A stretch of 64,000 nt of DNA from Macrotrachela quadricornifera (taxonomy: Eukaryota > Rotifera > Eurotatoria > Philodinida > Philodinidae): the NCBI GenBank assembly GCA_022393335.1, contig JAJEKB010021931.1, positions 151,218-215,217 on the forward strand, given 5' to 3'. The notes below the pieces were generated by a model. It saw nothing but the letters and a program-made list of their open reading frames with translations. It was not told the DNA's origin and made no database searches. Both the position numbers and the translations under genes were made by a program. Of this stretch, positions 37,218 through 50,289 are shown piece after piece (position 1 is the first letter of the stretch; every line of letters begins with the position of its first letter).

Positions 37218-38802
37218 ATGTCATCTTCTAATACAAACATGGGTGAGGCAATCAATGCTCTGAAACATAGTGTATCTATGTTTACTCAAATATGGTTTTT
37301 ATGTCTGTTTATTTTTGGTGTAATAGGCCACACATTGAGTATCTATGTTTTTACACGTCGTCCATTTCGTTCAAATCCATGTGCACGTTACTTTTTGGCA
37401 ACAACTATATCAGGTTGTACTGTTGTCTATTTAACAATTCCATTACGATTACTTCAAACTGTCTATAATATTGATATATTTATATATTCGCTTGTAGGAT
37501 GTCAAATCTTATCGTATGTATTCAATTGTTTTAGGTAATGTATTTTTAAATAGAAAATAATCAATATATAAATAGTGGTTTTTTAATTGTGTAGAATATT
37601 ACCATCTTGGTTTATTGCTCTAGCTTCTATTGATCGGTGAGTATTAATCGAAAGCAAAAACTTCTTAGAATCGACATTTTTGATCGACTAAAACTCTGTC
37701 AATCTTTTTTTTTCAGTAGTTAATAAAGATTGTAACAAGGTTAACGAGTTCGAGTCATGAATATGACGAGTTTTCTGCTATGTAATTGCATCCTATTTTT
37801 AGAGATTAACATTGATTATCTATATTATTTAAACTTGATTATCAATTGCTGTTGACATTATTCTTTCTACTCTACGATAGAATCCATTGAGTCAAAAAGT
37901 TTTGAAATGAGTCCAGAGTTTAAATACTCCTTTAATATTTTCAGAAAAGTTTTCTGTATAGTTGAAAGTGATAGTTACTTTACATATATAAATTTCTTCT
38001 TTATTGTTTCAGTATTTATGAACTAAATAGATACCAAACTGAGTACTTGTCAGTCCAGTCTTGTTATAATCAAGTTTTATTTTTTTACTGAGTATAATGA
38101 GTATGAAATATTTCGAAACTCTTCTCATTTTTCTTTAGGTTTCTTTGTAGTTCAACATCTGCTACACTTCGTAAATGGAGCAGTATTCGTGTTACTTATT
38201 TTACAATTCCACTTATGATTATATTCATTGGTCTTATTTATATTCATATGCCTTTCAATTATACAATTCCTGTGCCAACACGATCATGTATTATTTCAAC
38301 AAGTTCTTATCAGGCTTTTTATTCTACATATAATCTGATATTTTTTGCTTGGATTCCGAGTATTTGTATGCTTATTTTTGGTTTACTCACTATTCGACAT
38401 GTTCGTCAAGGTAAACAGAGGGTAGCACCTCAAAATACTCAAAATAATATTCAACGAAAAGAAAAGAAAGTCGATCGACAATTAATTCAAATGTTAATTA
38501 TTCAATGTTTGGTATTTAGTTCAATATCAACTGTTAACTCAGCATTTCAACTTTATGTATCAATAACAAATAGTATTATGATAAAAAATGATTTTGAAAA
38601 AGCCAGAGACAGTTCTGTATTAAGTGCTTTGAATGCAACAACTGTTTTTGCTCCATGTATGAGTTTCTATTTATTCGCATTGTCAAGCCAATTGTTTCGT
38701 TCTGAACTGATGAATTTATTTCGTCGACGACGACCTATACAAGGAATTAGTAATACAGCTATAACTGCTAGACATACGGCTGTTAATTCACATTTTATTT
38801 AA
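37218..38802 (+). CDS. rhodopsin-like (class A) G-protein-coupled receptor
   Basis: Exons 37218-37534, 37595-37636 and 38139-38802; all joins are phase 2; 340 residues. Hydrophobic helices follow in order: TM1 (WFLCLFIFGVIGHTLSIYVF), TM2 and TM3 in exon 1, the TM3 end in the 42-nt micro-exon (PSWFIALASIDR, the E/DRY position), then TM4-TM7 in exon 3. Exon 3 also has a basic third intracellular loop (NIQRKEKKVDRQL) and a basic C-tail after TM7 (LFRRRRP). A conserved Cys sits before TM3 (VGCQ). It resembles the peptide-receptor-like GPCRs abundant in bdelloids. The ligand is unknown and a canonical NPxxY is not evident (APCMSFYLFAL in TM7), so orphan status is appropriate. Confidence 0.88.
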
Positions 38803-40729
38803 AACTTATCTTAATAGTTTTATAAGAAAAAGCTTGAAATTTGTTGTTCTGTAATTGATGTTCAAATTATATTAACTAGTTTTTATTTGAATGTTGTGAT
38901 GTATGATTTATTCTTTGTATTTATTTCTCATATATATATATATATACATTGCAAATATAAAACAATTTGTGCGTACCAACTGATTGAAATATAAATAGAC
39001 AGAAACAAGTATGACCAACAAAGTAAAGAATGAAAGGAAAGCTAGCTGAGACTAATGCATCTTTTCTCACCTTCGTCGTCATCCTATATTTGACTCAAAC
39101 ATACAAGAATTTCCTATATTGAAATCTAAAGGAGATATTCCTTGTGTTGTTTTAGTTTCATCTGATATTTTCTATAATTAAAGAAGAAGGAAGTCGAAGA
39201 AAAATGCAGACATACAATTTCATTGATATTTCTTAAAACTCAGACTCTTCGCATAGTGCTTACATTATATCTGAGGATAACATCAATATTAGTATCGCTT
39301 TTCTTTATTGAACACAGGTGAATACTTAGTTCAAAATCCAAATTGAAATACGTACTTATTTTATACCATATCGTAACGAGAAAATTTGTTGTCATTTGTT
39401 TTGAAGGCAACACTATGATGATTTATTCCTAAACAAGAATACAAAGCGATATTGCCGAAATAAGTCGATGGTATGATTGGTTTTTGAAGACGTGAACAAA
39501 TATTCATGGAAATGTAATAAACAACGACCTAAGGTCACATGCTCATATAGAGCAGATAAGAGCTATTATGAACGATTTTTTAAAAAATCAATGCTAAAAG
39601 TTTTATAACATGTTTATTTTTTGTTCTTTTTTCAAACAGAAAACATCGACATGTAACCTAAAATTTTCTCAAGAAATCTGCAAGAAGTCGTTCATCACCT
39701 ATTTTTCTAAAAGTATCATTACTTGTTCAGAATAGCCCCGTGAACGAGATATTATAAAAACTTGCTTATAGTATAGGGTAATTATGAACATTCAATTAAG
39801 ATAGCTGGATAGTATATAGTTTATTGTTTTAACCTTATTCTTCAACCAATCAGTGAAGTGTGGATACACAAGCAAGCAAAACAAACAATTTATACTTTCT
39901 TTTTTTAAAAGTTCGATAAAAACAAGATGAAATGATTGTGCTCAATAGATAATTACTAAATTTTGCCTAATAGGCATCATTTGAAAAGTAGTTTCTCGCA
40001 CAGGTGTACTGTTGCTGATCAGTTCTATAAAATGAATAAATATTAATGTTGAGAAAACGATTTTTTTGTGAATGAAATAATCAGTTAATTGTCATTTCCT
40101 ACATCCAATGCATAGTGAAGAAACTCATTCAAGTTCTGCAAAAATTCTTTAACAATTGATATCTGGTCAAATGCATTGACATGATTCATATGTATATTAG
40201 CATCAGACAAAATTGTGACAATCATAATGCTATACTTCAGTCCGATTCTCTTCTCACGTTGCCTCTTATCAGTCTTCATACGTCATACAGCACTTCAATT
40301 CTCTTATGATTCATCTGTAAGAGGCAGTCCACCAAGTGGTAAATCAACAGAATAAAAATATTTTTTTTTGCTTACATCACACGCCACCTACATGTATCTT
40401 TCCCTTATCTCAGATAAATATATGCTTCATTTTATAACTTAACCGTGAGAAACTATTCAAAGTCGATATCAAGCATGTATATTTCAAAAATATTTTCGCT
40501 CTTTTTTTATAGTGATTTAGATAGGTTTTTGATGTAATGATGATTTTAATTTTTCAAAAAAAGAATATTGTAAGATCCATATTCATAGTCGATTTTATAA
40601 AATTAAAGTCTCGACTTTGTTTAATCAAAGATTGTTACGACAATCAAAATCTTTTTACCATGTTAAATTGAATATTTCGAACAAATCAATTTCTAGTTCT
40701 AGATTGAGATTGGGAAATAAAATTTCAAT
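38803..40729. other. intergenic; one weak exon-like frame
   Basis: TA microsatellite near 38930-38946. A 64-codon minus frame at 40085-40279 has fairly normal codons but no partner exon was found. Otherwise nothing. Confidence 0.4.
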
Positions 40730-42772
40730 ATGGCCAATGCATATAGTAACAATGAAGAAATCGATGGGAGTTCGCCAGATAATATACATAATGTATCCTG
40801 CAATGGATGTAATTCGACAAAAATCTACAGTGATCGATATCGATGTTTACAATGTGTTGACTATGATCTATGTGGTAATTGTTTTGAAGAACGACGTCAA
40901 ACGAAAGAACATCTTAGTGGTCATGCAATGGCACATCTAAAAGTTCCCAATGAATTATTCAATCAACCGATCCGTTATTCTAAAGATATAACTCTAACAA
41001 AAATTCATGAACTCTTAGCTGGTCAACGTCATGATCTCATATGTGACGGTTGTCATATATCGATCATAGGTGTTCGATTCAAATGTGATACTTGTTATAA
41101 CTATAATCTATGTTCTCAATGTATGAAACAACGAGTAATCAGTAAACAACATCAGACTAATCATCCATTAGTCGCAACTAGCAATCAAAGCCTGACAAGA
41201 ATCGATATCAGTGATATTCGTAAGGGAAATATACTTGGTCAAGGTGCATTTGGTATGTTAATCTATGATTTATTTTTCCTGTTTATCTTTCGTATTTTCT
41301 ATCCAATGTTTTTATTCATATAGGTCAAGTTTGTAAGGCGAAATGGTTATCAAAAAATCGTGAAGTAGCTTGTAAAGTAATTTGCGTGACACCACAACGA
41401 CGTCATTTGGAAGAAAGTTTTCGTAAAGAATTAGCTGCTTATGCTGAACTATCTGGTGCATTTATTCTTAAAACATTCGGTTATGGTGATCGATTATTAG
41501 ATAATTCGATCAAGGAATGTTATTTGATAACTGAATTTATGCATCGTGGTAGTTTGAGTGATGTAATTCATCATAAAAATGAAAAAATCTCACTTCGACG
41601 AAAACTTTCTATGGCTTGTCATATTGTTAGTGGTATGCGTAAATTGCATGCACATACAATGATTCATCGTGACATTCGTCCTGATAATATTCTTGTATCG
41701 AATAATTTTACAGCTAAAATTGGTGATATGGGCATTGCACATATATTTAATCCCGATGAACGTCATACATTGATTGGTTGTTTACCTTTTATGCCACCGG
41801 AATTTCATCGGTTAGTTTCTTTGTGAAAACTTTTCGAATTTGTAGGCATTAATAACAGTTTTTTTTTTAAGTGGTGATGGTCAATATGATCAATCATTGG
41901 ATGTTTTTACATATGGATTAACATTGAATGAATTATTTACAGAAAGAATTCATCGATTTAATCAATCAACTAAACGTGTTCAATTGATTGAACAAAGTCC
42001 GATTTTTATCGATTTGATTCTTCAATCTATTCGAGATGAATCCGCTCATCGACCGACTGCCATTGAATTGGAAAATATTCTTTATAACTTTCGACGAGCA
42101 GCAGATCGATATATCAAAGAAAAATATTCAAATTATACAAATGAAACAATAACAAAAAAAGATAATATTTTTATTCGTTTTTACAATGAACATCATTTAC
42201 AAGAAAAAGCAGAACCAAAAGCAATCTTTTCACCACCACCCAAATCTCATTTAAACTTTGAACTAATTCGACAACATTTTCAAGATATGATGAAACAATT
42301 TAATAGTGTTCAAGAAAAAAATGTTGATCGAAATAAAGATCGTCCAGAGGTAATTAAATTAGAACAATATCTGGATATTCCAAGTCCTGCTCCTGCCGTT
42401 GATCTCGCGAGAAGAGATCGACGACCATCAACACCATTACAGGAACGTCATCGAATTCAACAAGAAAATCATCATCGAATTCAACAAGAAAATCATCATC
42501 GAATTCAACAAGAAAATCATCATCGAATTCAACAAGAAAATCATCATCAATTTTTTCATGTTGTCAAACATCATCGATCACGGACACCTGCTCCTATATC
42601 TCCACGTTCCAATGACCTACTAAATGATCATGATTCTTTTCGCAGACTAGATCAATTTCGTGCATTTGGGGCTGATGATAATATTGAACAACGTATGCGA
42701 CGATTGCGTCTTGAAGCAGATCTCATTCAGCGATCGCCTCATTTGCATCCAATTATGAGACAATTTAAATAG
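40730..42772 (+). CDS. double ZZ-type zinc finger TKL-like protein kinase
   Basis: Exons 40730-41252, 41324-41810 and 41872-42772; 636 residues. Residues 24-68 and 105-146 are two ZZ fingers (CNGC...YRCLQC..YDLCGNC, CDGC...FKCDTC..YNLCSQC, each with distal His). The kinase domain (about 162-430) shows the Gly-rich loop GQGAFG (170-175), Lys192 in VACKV, HRDIRPDN (289-296) and DMG (309-311). The catalytic-loop Lys is Arg (HRDIRP), and DFG is DMG, so activity is likely but not certain. A linker holds four perfect HRIQQENH octapeptides (530-561) encoded by a 24-bp tandem repeat, followed by a basic Ser/Pro-rich stretch. ZZ plus TKL fusions are recurrent in bdelloids. Probably a cytosolic signalling kinase with ZZ-mediated protein binding. 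Confidence 0.9.
42445..42548 (+). repeat. 24-bp coding tandem repeat, four copies
   Basis: Four near-identical copies of CATCGAATTCAACAAGAAAA plus TCAT encode HRIQQENH. The near identity at DNA level suggests recent expansion by slippage. Confidence 0.9.
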
Positions 42773-44088
42773 ACATTCGATGAAAACTAATTGATAATTA
42801 GTAATTTATCAGTAATGTCAAACTTGAAACTTGAATTCAAATATATGACTTTTCGTCCACATAATTTTCCATCAAAAGGGCACCCATCACATTCATGATG
42901 CTCTTCAATAATTAAATACCTGAACGTTTGAATACAAGTTTCATATTTGACATATATGGAAGTCAAATAGTAAAACTTTATAAGGATTGCTTTTAACAAA
43001 ATACATTATAAATTCTACCAATCAACGCAAACTTCAAAGATGATGACTAAAAAATAAGCATTTAAGATTTTTCTTATATTTAATTTGAATAAATTTTTAA
43101 ATATTTCCTTCTACATTGGAATCGAGACTCAAACTATAATAACTTGGTCCCGTATATTCTCTAGATTCGACGATAGCATAAGATGATCCGAATTGAACAC
43201 TGATAGCAAATATCCATGCAAACAAAGATTTGAAGAAACGGGTTTAAATAGCCAAAATGGAACCGACATTAGATGTTTTCACATTGATTCGAACAAATGC
43301 ATAACATATGGATAAAATTCTCATTTATATGTAACTAAAACGATTAAAACTTGAATCTCTAGCATTATGAAGTATGAACTAATTTGGACAATTCTTGTTC
43401 CAAAGTCTATGGCACGATCACTCATTCTTTGTTATATTACATATCAGTAGTTAACAAAGCGGTATGAAATGTGTTGCATGTAGAGAGAATGTCATATTCA
43501 ACTCATTTACAGTATAACTAGCTATCGCAGTCGCATTATCTTTACTTAGATCGTACAGCCAAACAGCAAACATTAACACAAAGAGTCTTTGAAAGATTGC
43601 AAACAATTTCAAACTAAATTAAGTTTGTTTCTCTTTGATTCGATATTACTTCTTTTGATAAATGGTTACATTTTTAGGCTATAAAAAGATAATTTTATAC
43701 ATGTTTCTACTTATTAGATAGAGATTTTTTGTCAAATACATCATAGAAAAATAAGTATGAATGGAGAAAGTTTTTATAGCGATGATACTCTATGCCATTT
43801 TCAGTTTTTTCTGTTTATTTGTTGTGGTGTGTACTTGAACATTTTTTTGCATGTTCGTACCTGTTGTTTGCGAGCAAAGAATAATATAGAATTATTAAAA
43901 AAAAATCAACTGTACATCTCTCTTATTGGCATTTCATATACTTTTAATATAGGACAAGATATGGTGTATAGGCTATACTAAATCAATATAGATGTGAAAA
44001 TGTATTGAACTTTATAAAGACGTTCACCCATAGTTAAGAGAAGTCTGTTTTGGATAATATTATTCGGTATTTCAATCAGTTTTGCAAC
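42773..44088. other. intergenic between convergent genes
   Basis: A 70-codon minus frame (42787-42999) contains HHECDGCPFDGKLCG, a Cys-rich run that may be a decayed exon. Nothing else recognised. Confidence 0.4.
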
Positions 44089-44953
44089 CTAAAGAGATGT
44101 GTTTTCAGATCGCAATTCTTCGACAAGTTTCCGAATCGCATAATTTGGTCGAAGATTTGCTTCTTCTAGTGGCTCTCGTGTGATTGGACTTGTTCCATGC
44201 TGTCTTATCCATTGAATAATGGCTTGTCTTTCGTACGTATGTCCATCTTCTGCAACAACAGGATCTTGAAAAATATCTGATGTAATAGGACATTGTAATG
44301 CATCAGGTGTTGTGGTTATTGCAGAGGCAATCAAGTTCTCTAAATTAAAAATGTGATGTTACCCAATATCGAAAAATATTATTGAAGGAAAGTATTTCGA
44401 AGAAAATTTATTTCAATGAACTAACAATATACTTTGATTGTTGGCAAGGTACATATTGAAAAAGAGTGCATCATATAAGAACTTACCTGATTGATAATGT
44501 GATAGACTGGATGATATAGGAGGAGACTGTAGTATACGAGGAGGCAATGGAGGAGGAGGAGATCGTGGTATACGTGGAGGCAATGGAGGAGGAGGAGATG
44601 GTGGACGACGACGTTGAGTTTTCGTATGCCTATCGGGTATTCGTCCATTTGTCGGATTATGAGAACATGAAAGCTAAGAATTAGCATGTTAATTAACAAT
44701 AATGATTAATAAAAGTATTTTTACTTGATGTTGATGAAGTAAATCTCGGCTCCAGTTTGTATGACAGAATTCACAAGGAAAGAGCCTTGGTATTTTCTAA
44801 TTTGAACGAAACTAGCATGCTATCAAAAAATATTGAGAGAATTCAAGTACATACGATTTGATGTTCATTAGGCAGGGCCGGATCAGCTGGCTCTGCGTCA
44901 CCTAATAATTTCAACATAAAGTTTCCCACTCTGTTAATCATCTGCTTAAGCAT
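44089..44953 (-). CDS. small U-box protein with Cys/His finger and proline-rich linker
   Basis: Exons 44953-44855, 44796-44725, 44673-44487 and 44339-44089; 202 residues. Exon 2 plus the start of exon 3 encode FPCEFCHTNWSRDLLHQHQ followed by LSCSH, a CxxC...HxH/C finger-like unit. Exon 3 is Arg/Pro-rich with two PPSPPPPLPPRI-like repeats. Exon 4 is a U-box (about 132-195: LQCPITSDIFQDPVVAEDGH...ERQAIIQWI), the E2-binding fold of single-chain ubiquitin ligases. It most likely acts as an E3 or co-chaperone ligase with the finger/proline region for target binding. All junction phases agree. The first exon rests only on one ATG and a good GTATGT donor. Confidence 0.82.
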
Positions 44954-47056
44954 GATGATGAAGCTTGTATCTATTAGTAATTAATAGAAATTATGATAAA
45001 GAGATATTCATCCAAAATGCGAAATGTAAGTTAAAATGCAGACAATGCAAAGAAAAATTTGTTTGTGGCAGTTACAACAATATAATAGTACACCATAAAA
45101 TAATGTACATCTAACACAAAACGGAATAATAAAACGAAATACGAAAAAAGATAAGAACAAAAAACGAAAGTTGTGCAATAACATGTTGGAAAATTGTTTT
45201 TTGTGAATCATTTCGCCTTTCTGCAGACGAAATGTTGCATCATCAACATGACACAAGGTAAAAAGAAATAATCTATCATATTCTTCTTTTACTTGTTCGC
45301 TTTTTATTACTCATGCATATACTTCCTCAAGGACAATATTGATACGAGGTTTATTTGCAAGAAACGAGAATCACTATAGTGGCAAAATCACCTTTTTCTT
45401 GGATTTTGATTTTAAATTATCCTACTTTGTCAGTTTCATCGTCGAAACTTTGTCGAGATTTCATATTACACTTGAATCGATTCGACAATTCCTATTACGT
45501 CAATATCGGTCGATTCGTATATCGAATTGAAGTTTTTTCGTTGTCTTATCTAATGACATATCTATACGTACGAGAAATTTGTTCCATAACCTTGATTGTA
45601 TATAGTTTCTGAGATTCCGTAAAAATGAATTAAATGCGGCGCAACGTTGAAATAACATCTTTTTCAGTGTTTTTTTTTATCATGAAAAGCAAAACATCAA
45701 CATGCAGGTAGAACACTAAAACCAAATAGGCATTAAGCTTGCCAGAATCCCTAATTCATAGTTAATCTACACATTCTGAAAAGAATTGTTGAAGGTCATT
45801 ATGAAGAATTTTGACTGTGAGAAGCGAAAATAGATGAAATATTCATGAACAATTTATTTCAGCTTAGACAGTTGACGCGTTCACTCTAGCAATATTGACT
45901 CTTAATTTTTTTTCCTTTGCAAAATCATATAAATATATTTCAAAGGCTGAATAATTCTGAGAAAATATCTTGAATAGTTTGGATATCGAATCTTGAAATG
46001 TTGAAATTAGAAACATATTAAATTTTCTGAGATTTTCAAAAATACAAATGAGTATCATATGTTTTTTTTTTGCTTCATATAGATTCGAAAAATTTAAATA
46101 GCAGTCGATCAGCATCATCTTAATAAATAGATGAATATTCCAAAACTGATTCGCATTTTTGAGAAGAGGCGCACATGCTGTGTTATAATGAACGAAAGTA
46201 CGTATTAGTCTCGAGTTCTGAAAAATCTGGAATACGTATAGAATTCTGAATTTCTGAGAACAAAATCTGAAATTCGCACTTCCATAAAATAGACAGGTTA
46301 CTTTTTCGAGAATACAATGTAGATCCTAGTGAGGTAGAAAAAAGCTCAAAAGAATAAAAGCCCATAGGTCTTCCCTCCTAATCTATAGCTATTTTTCTTA
46401 AACTTTGGTTCATACTACGATATACGGTAACAAATCCAATGATGATGTTTTGATCTGAAATTTCACCCTAGATGCGTCTATTTGTCATTGAATTTTCAAA
46501 AAAAAACATAATTCTCTACGGTTTTATGAAACATACGTATTTTTCAAAAAATCAAATATGTACTAAATAATATATTTTGTTAAAGTTTATCTCTATTATG
46601 TGAGTCATACTATCTCTCTGGAAGCAATGACTTGAAAAAGATAATTTATTCATTGCTAATAAACAGCATTGTTAAATCAATAGAAAGTAGTGTAACAATA
46701 TGAAAGACAGCATATATTACTCTTTCCTTTTATTCAACTATTTTATATGTTGTTTATGAATAAAACTTTTTTTTTTTGGTTTCTGAAACATGTAAACATA
46801 GTTTTTAAAAACGTTGATTTCCATATCTCATATATGCCATGAGTTTAAGATGTAAAAATTTGTATTAATGTAAATTATTACATAGAGAAATTTAAGCTAT
46901 TCTAAATCGACAAGAAGGATGAAATATAAGTATCTATCTGTTTCAATAAAAGCGAATGAATAGTAGTAAACAAGAATGAATTTTATTGACTAAGAAACAT
47001 GATACTCAGTAGCTACAAGAACAATAAATGGAAAAGAAAAAGTATTAAGCAAGTGA
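44954..47056. other. 2.1-kb intergenic, nothing recognised
   Basis: AT-rich. Several 60-85-codon frames on both strands overlap each other and have no family resemblance. Confidence 0.45.
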
Positions 47057-48705
47057 TCAAATTCTTTCAGGAATAAATCCATTGTTAAACGCTCCAATGG
47101 GTGTATTATCATTGGTAGTATGATTATGCGATTGTTCACCTGTCGCTTCCACAACGATCTCAAGAGCATTTGTTGATTCCGTCTGTGCTTGATTGTTGTT
47201 ATTCATATTGGATATTCCTTCTGTACGAATTAAATCTTTTGTACAGCATGTTTTCATATCACATACTTCATCTGGACAACGTAGTAAACAATCAACTGTG
47301 GTCAATTTTGATTCTTCACTCTTCTTTCTATTGTTTATCAAATAATCTTGACTTTCATCATTATGCTGTTCATATTGTATTGTTGTCGAATGGATACCAA
47401 TACCATGAAAAAAGTTTCTCACTTTATTAGCAACCGTCATATAATCTGTTAATGATCGTCGACTTAAATGAGCAGTAGCAATAATTGCATTACTAGTAAG
47501 ACGCCAGATATGTAATTCATGAATGCCATCAATTTCTGATACTTGATCGAGTAATTGTTTCTTTACTGAAGTAACTTCAATATTTTTAGGAACAGTTTGA
47601 AGAAGAACATATGTTGATTCTTTTAATAGTGGAATAGCAGAAATGGTTATAATAATAACAATAATCATGGATAGTGTTGGATCAACATAGAGTGTCCAAT
47701 GTTTAGGATTATTTGGATCACGAGGAACAAATTTAATGATGAGAGAACTAATAATTACGACGACTGAACCAAGAGCATCAGCCAAAAGATGGAGAAAAAC
47801 ACCGTGCATGTTCATTGATGATGCTTTCTTGTGTTTAGTATTCTTCATAGATGAATCAGTAGCGTCTACATTAGATGAAGTATTATCAGCAGCAGAGGAA
47901 TTGTCGTCTTCGACATGACTAGTGCAATCGACAACGGCCTAAAATAGATCAAAAGTGACTTATAAGTAAAAGAATAATAATGATGTAATAATCGAACCTC
48001 ATCAAGAGCTCGAAGACTGTGTCTTCTAAATTCGGAGGATCCGATTATAATTTCGAGCGGTTCAATATTATTGCTATACGTTGATGTTGTAGTATTATTG
48101 TTGTCAGGTTCATCCAAATGTTCTTTAATTTTGATGTTTGTCTTTGGTTTTTTTGCTGATATGGATTGATCATTTGCATCATGACTATGTCCATGTGCTT
48201 TCCCATCGTGACTATGTCCATGTGCTTTCTCTTCATGACTATGTTTTTGTGCTCCACCACCATGTGTATGACCATGAAAACCTTGAAAGAGAAAGAGACC
48301 GACAATATTAATTCCAAGACCAATTGAGCCTACAATAAGTAGCAGAGTGGGATTCTCAATTGGTTCAGGTTCAATGTATCGTTTGATAGTATCAAATACA
48401 ATTGTTAAACAGAGAGCCAATAAAAAGACGGTATTTATATTAGCACCAACTACTTCACCACGTACCCATCCAAAGGTATTGATATTTGATCGTCGTTTAG
48501 CTATACGTACGACAATTAATCCAATAAAAAGTGCAATAAGATCGGAGAGCATATGAAATGCATCAGCGACTAATGCTAAAGATTTGGTAATATTACCAAC
48601 GATAAGTTCAATGATGAAATAAGAAAATGTGAGTATAATCATACATGCAAGACGAAATGTCTTGGTCGAATAGAATCGAACTTTTTGACTACGCTTTGGA
48701 TGCAT
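47057..48705 (-). CDS. cation diffusion facilitator zinc transporter (ZnT/SLC30 family)
   Basis: Exons 48705-47998 and 47938-47057 (529 residues). ZnT proteins exchange zinc for protons, moving zinc out of the cytosol. Six TM helices are visible, four in exon 1 and two in exon 2. The zinc site motifs are HMLSD (His51, Asp55) in TM2 and HLLAD (His286, Asp290) in TM5. The TM4-TM5 loop is long and begins with a His-rich zinc-binding stretch (HGHTHGGG, then three HGHSHDxK-like repeats). The C-terminal domain (ESTYVLLQTVP...HELHIWRLTSNAIIATAHL) is typical. ZnT1/ZnT10-like by loop position. The donor is nonconsensus GTTCGA, but both the frame and the TTTTAG acceptor fit. The Cys-rich tail (CLLRCPDEVCDMKTCC) is unusual. 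Confidence 0.92.
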
Positions 48706-50289
48706 TGACGAAGATTGAGAATTTCAACAAGTGATGTTATAATATTCAAGTTGCAATGGTTGACAATGTATATTGATATAGAATGTATCACTTTTATGTA
48801 TAGTGAATGAAATATTTTCAGCTATTTATTGAGAAAGATGGCGATGTATTAAATGCAAGCACCCCTTTAATTCATTTCAATGTATCAGCTCCCCCAATAA
48901 AAGTAACGATGAATATGAATACCTGTCTTCATTTACGAATGTATCATGCGTGAAATTTTACAGGGGAGAAGACAAGTCACCTGTATATGCACTATCCCCC
49001 CGGTAAGTTGTTAGTATTACAAAATTGTTTCTCATCGTTTAATTATATGTATTGCTATGCACAAAACTGAAGATTATTAATATTAAATGATTCGCTGTTC
49101 TTTACGGTTGATGTTCTCAATATAATTCTGCATTTAAAATTGATGATTCTGGTAAAATGATAAATTATACTGATATACCATATCCTAAAAAAATTTACAC
49201 CGCTTTTTATACCAATTATCTTAACTCCAACTTTATGACTATTTCTCAATACATTTTGAAAATAAAAAAAACAAACCAGTTCGATAATCCCAACTTTTAC
49301 TTTTCAACAATTGACGTTCGTCAAAAATGGATAATTGAAATACTCAAGGCAATGAGATTCACTAGTAGATCTCATTCTACCTAGAATGTACCGAAAGTTC
49401 GTATCTTGTCTATATATAGACAAGAAAAGAAAGAAATACTCTTAGTTTTATCTTATTAAATGCTCAAAATAATCACCATTATTGTCCATACAAAGGTTCA
49501 TCCTTTCTAACATTTTATGGAAAGTCTTTTTAAACTCGTGTATTGGAACTCATGATGCCAGAATGATAATCAGGATTTTCGAGTTGTCCTAGTTTTTTAA
49601 CTGCGAATTAATCTTGAGATACTCAGCTATACGTTTTTGATATTAGATAAAATAAAAAAACTAAGATCAATCAGGATAAGACGCGAATTAGAATGAAAGA
49701 AAAAGCATAGAATCCAGCTCTAAATTCAATAAACAAACATGTATTGATTAGCAGTTAAAACACTAGGACAACTACGAAAATTTTGATCACCATTCTGTCA
49801 TCATGAGTAATAGTAATATTTCAATAGATAAAAAATAGTTTCTTTGACATTAAAAACATTGTTTCCTAATTGAAACTCAAATACAAGATTCTCTGTTATC
49901 ACATCTAACTACTACATCAATATACGCAAGCAGACAAAAGAACTATAACAAAAGACATTTAGGTGTTTGATTTTTCCAGTATTCTAACGAGATATTTTTA
50001 AGTAACCGGTGTCGTTTACAAAGTTTGATATACACAGACAAACATCGAAAGAATGTATTAAGTTACTAAATTTTTAATTTATGATAGGTTGTACATTAGT
50101 TAATCAAAGATATAAGTATTTTCCAAATACTATAGTGATTTGGTCATTGGAATAAACATTAGAGCGAACAAACTTGATGAACATTTATCTTTTTTAGAAA
50201 TGAATATCGTTAGTCAAAAAATTATATAGAAAGTGAAGATTAATGATGAATATATTAGTTAAATAATATTTCTTATTGGTTATATAGTT
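48706..50289. other. intergenic; promoter side of the ZnT gene
   Basis: AT-rich; no gene, repeat or metal-response-like cluster that I could recognise with confidence. Confidence 0.4.

Noticed and set aside
40085..40279. Possible minus-strand exon (64 codons)
   Set aside because: Codon composition is plausible but no partner exon or family could be found.
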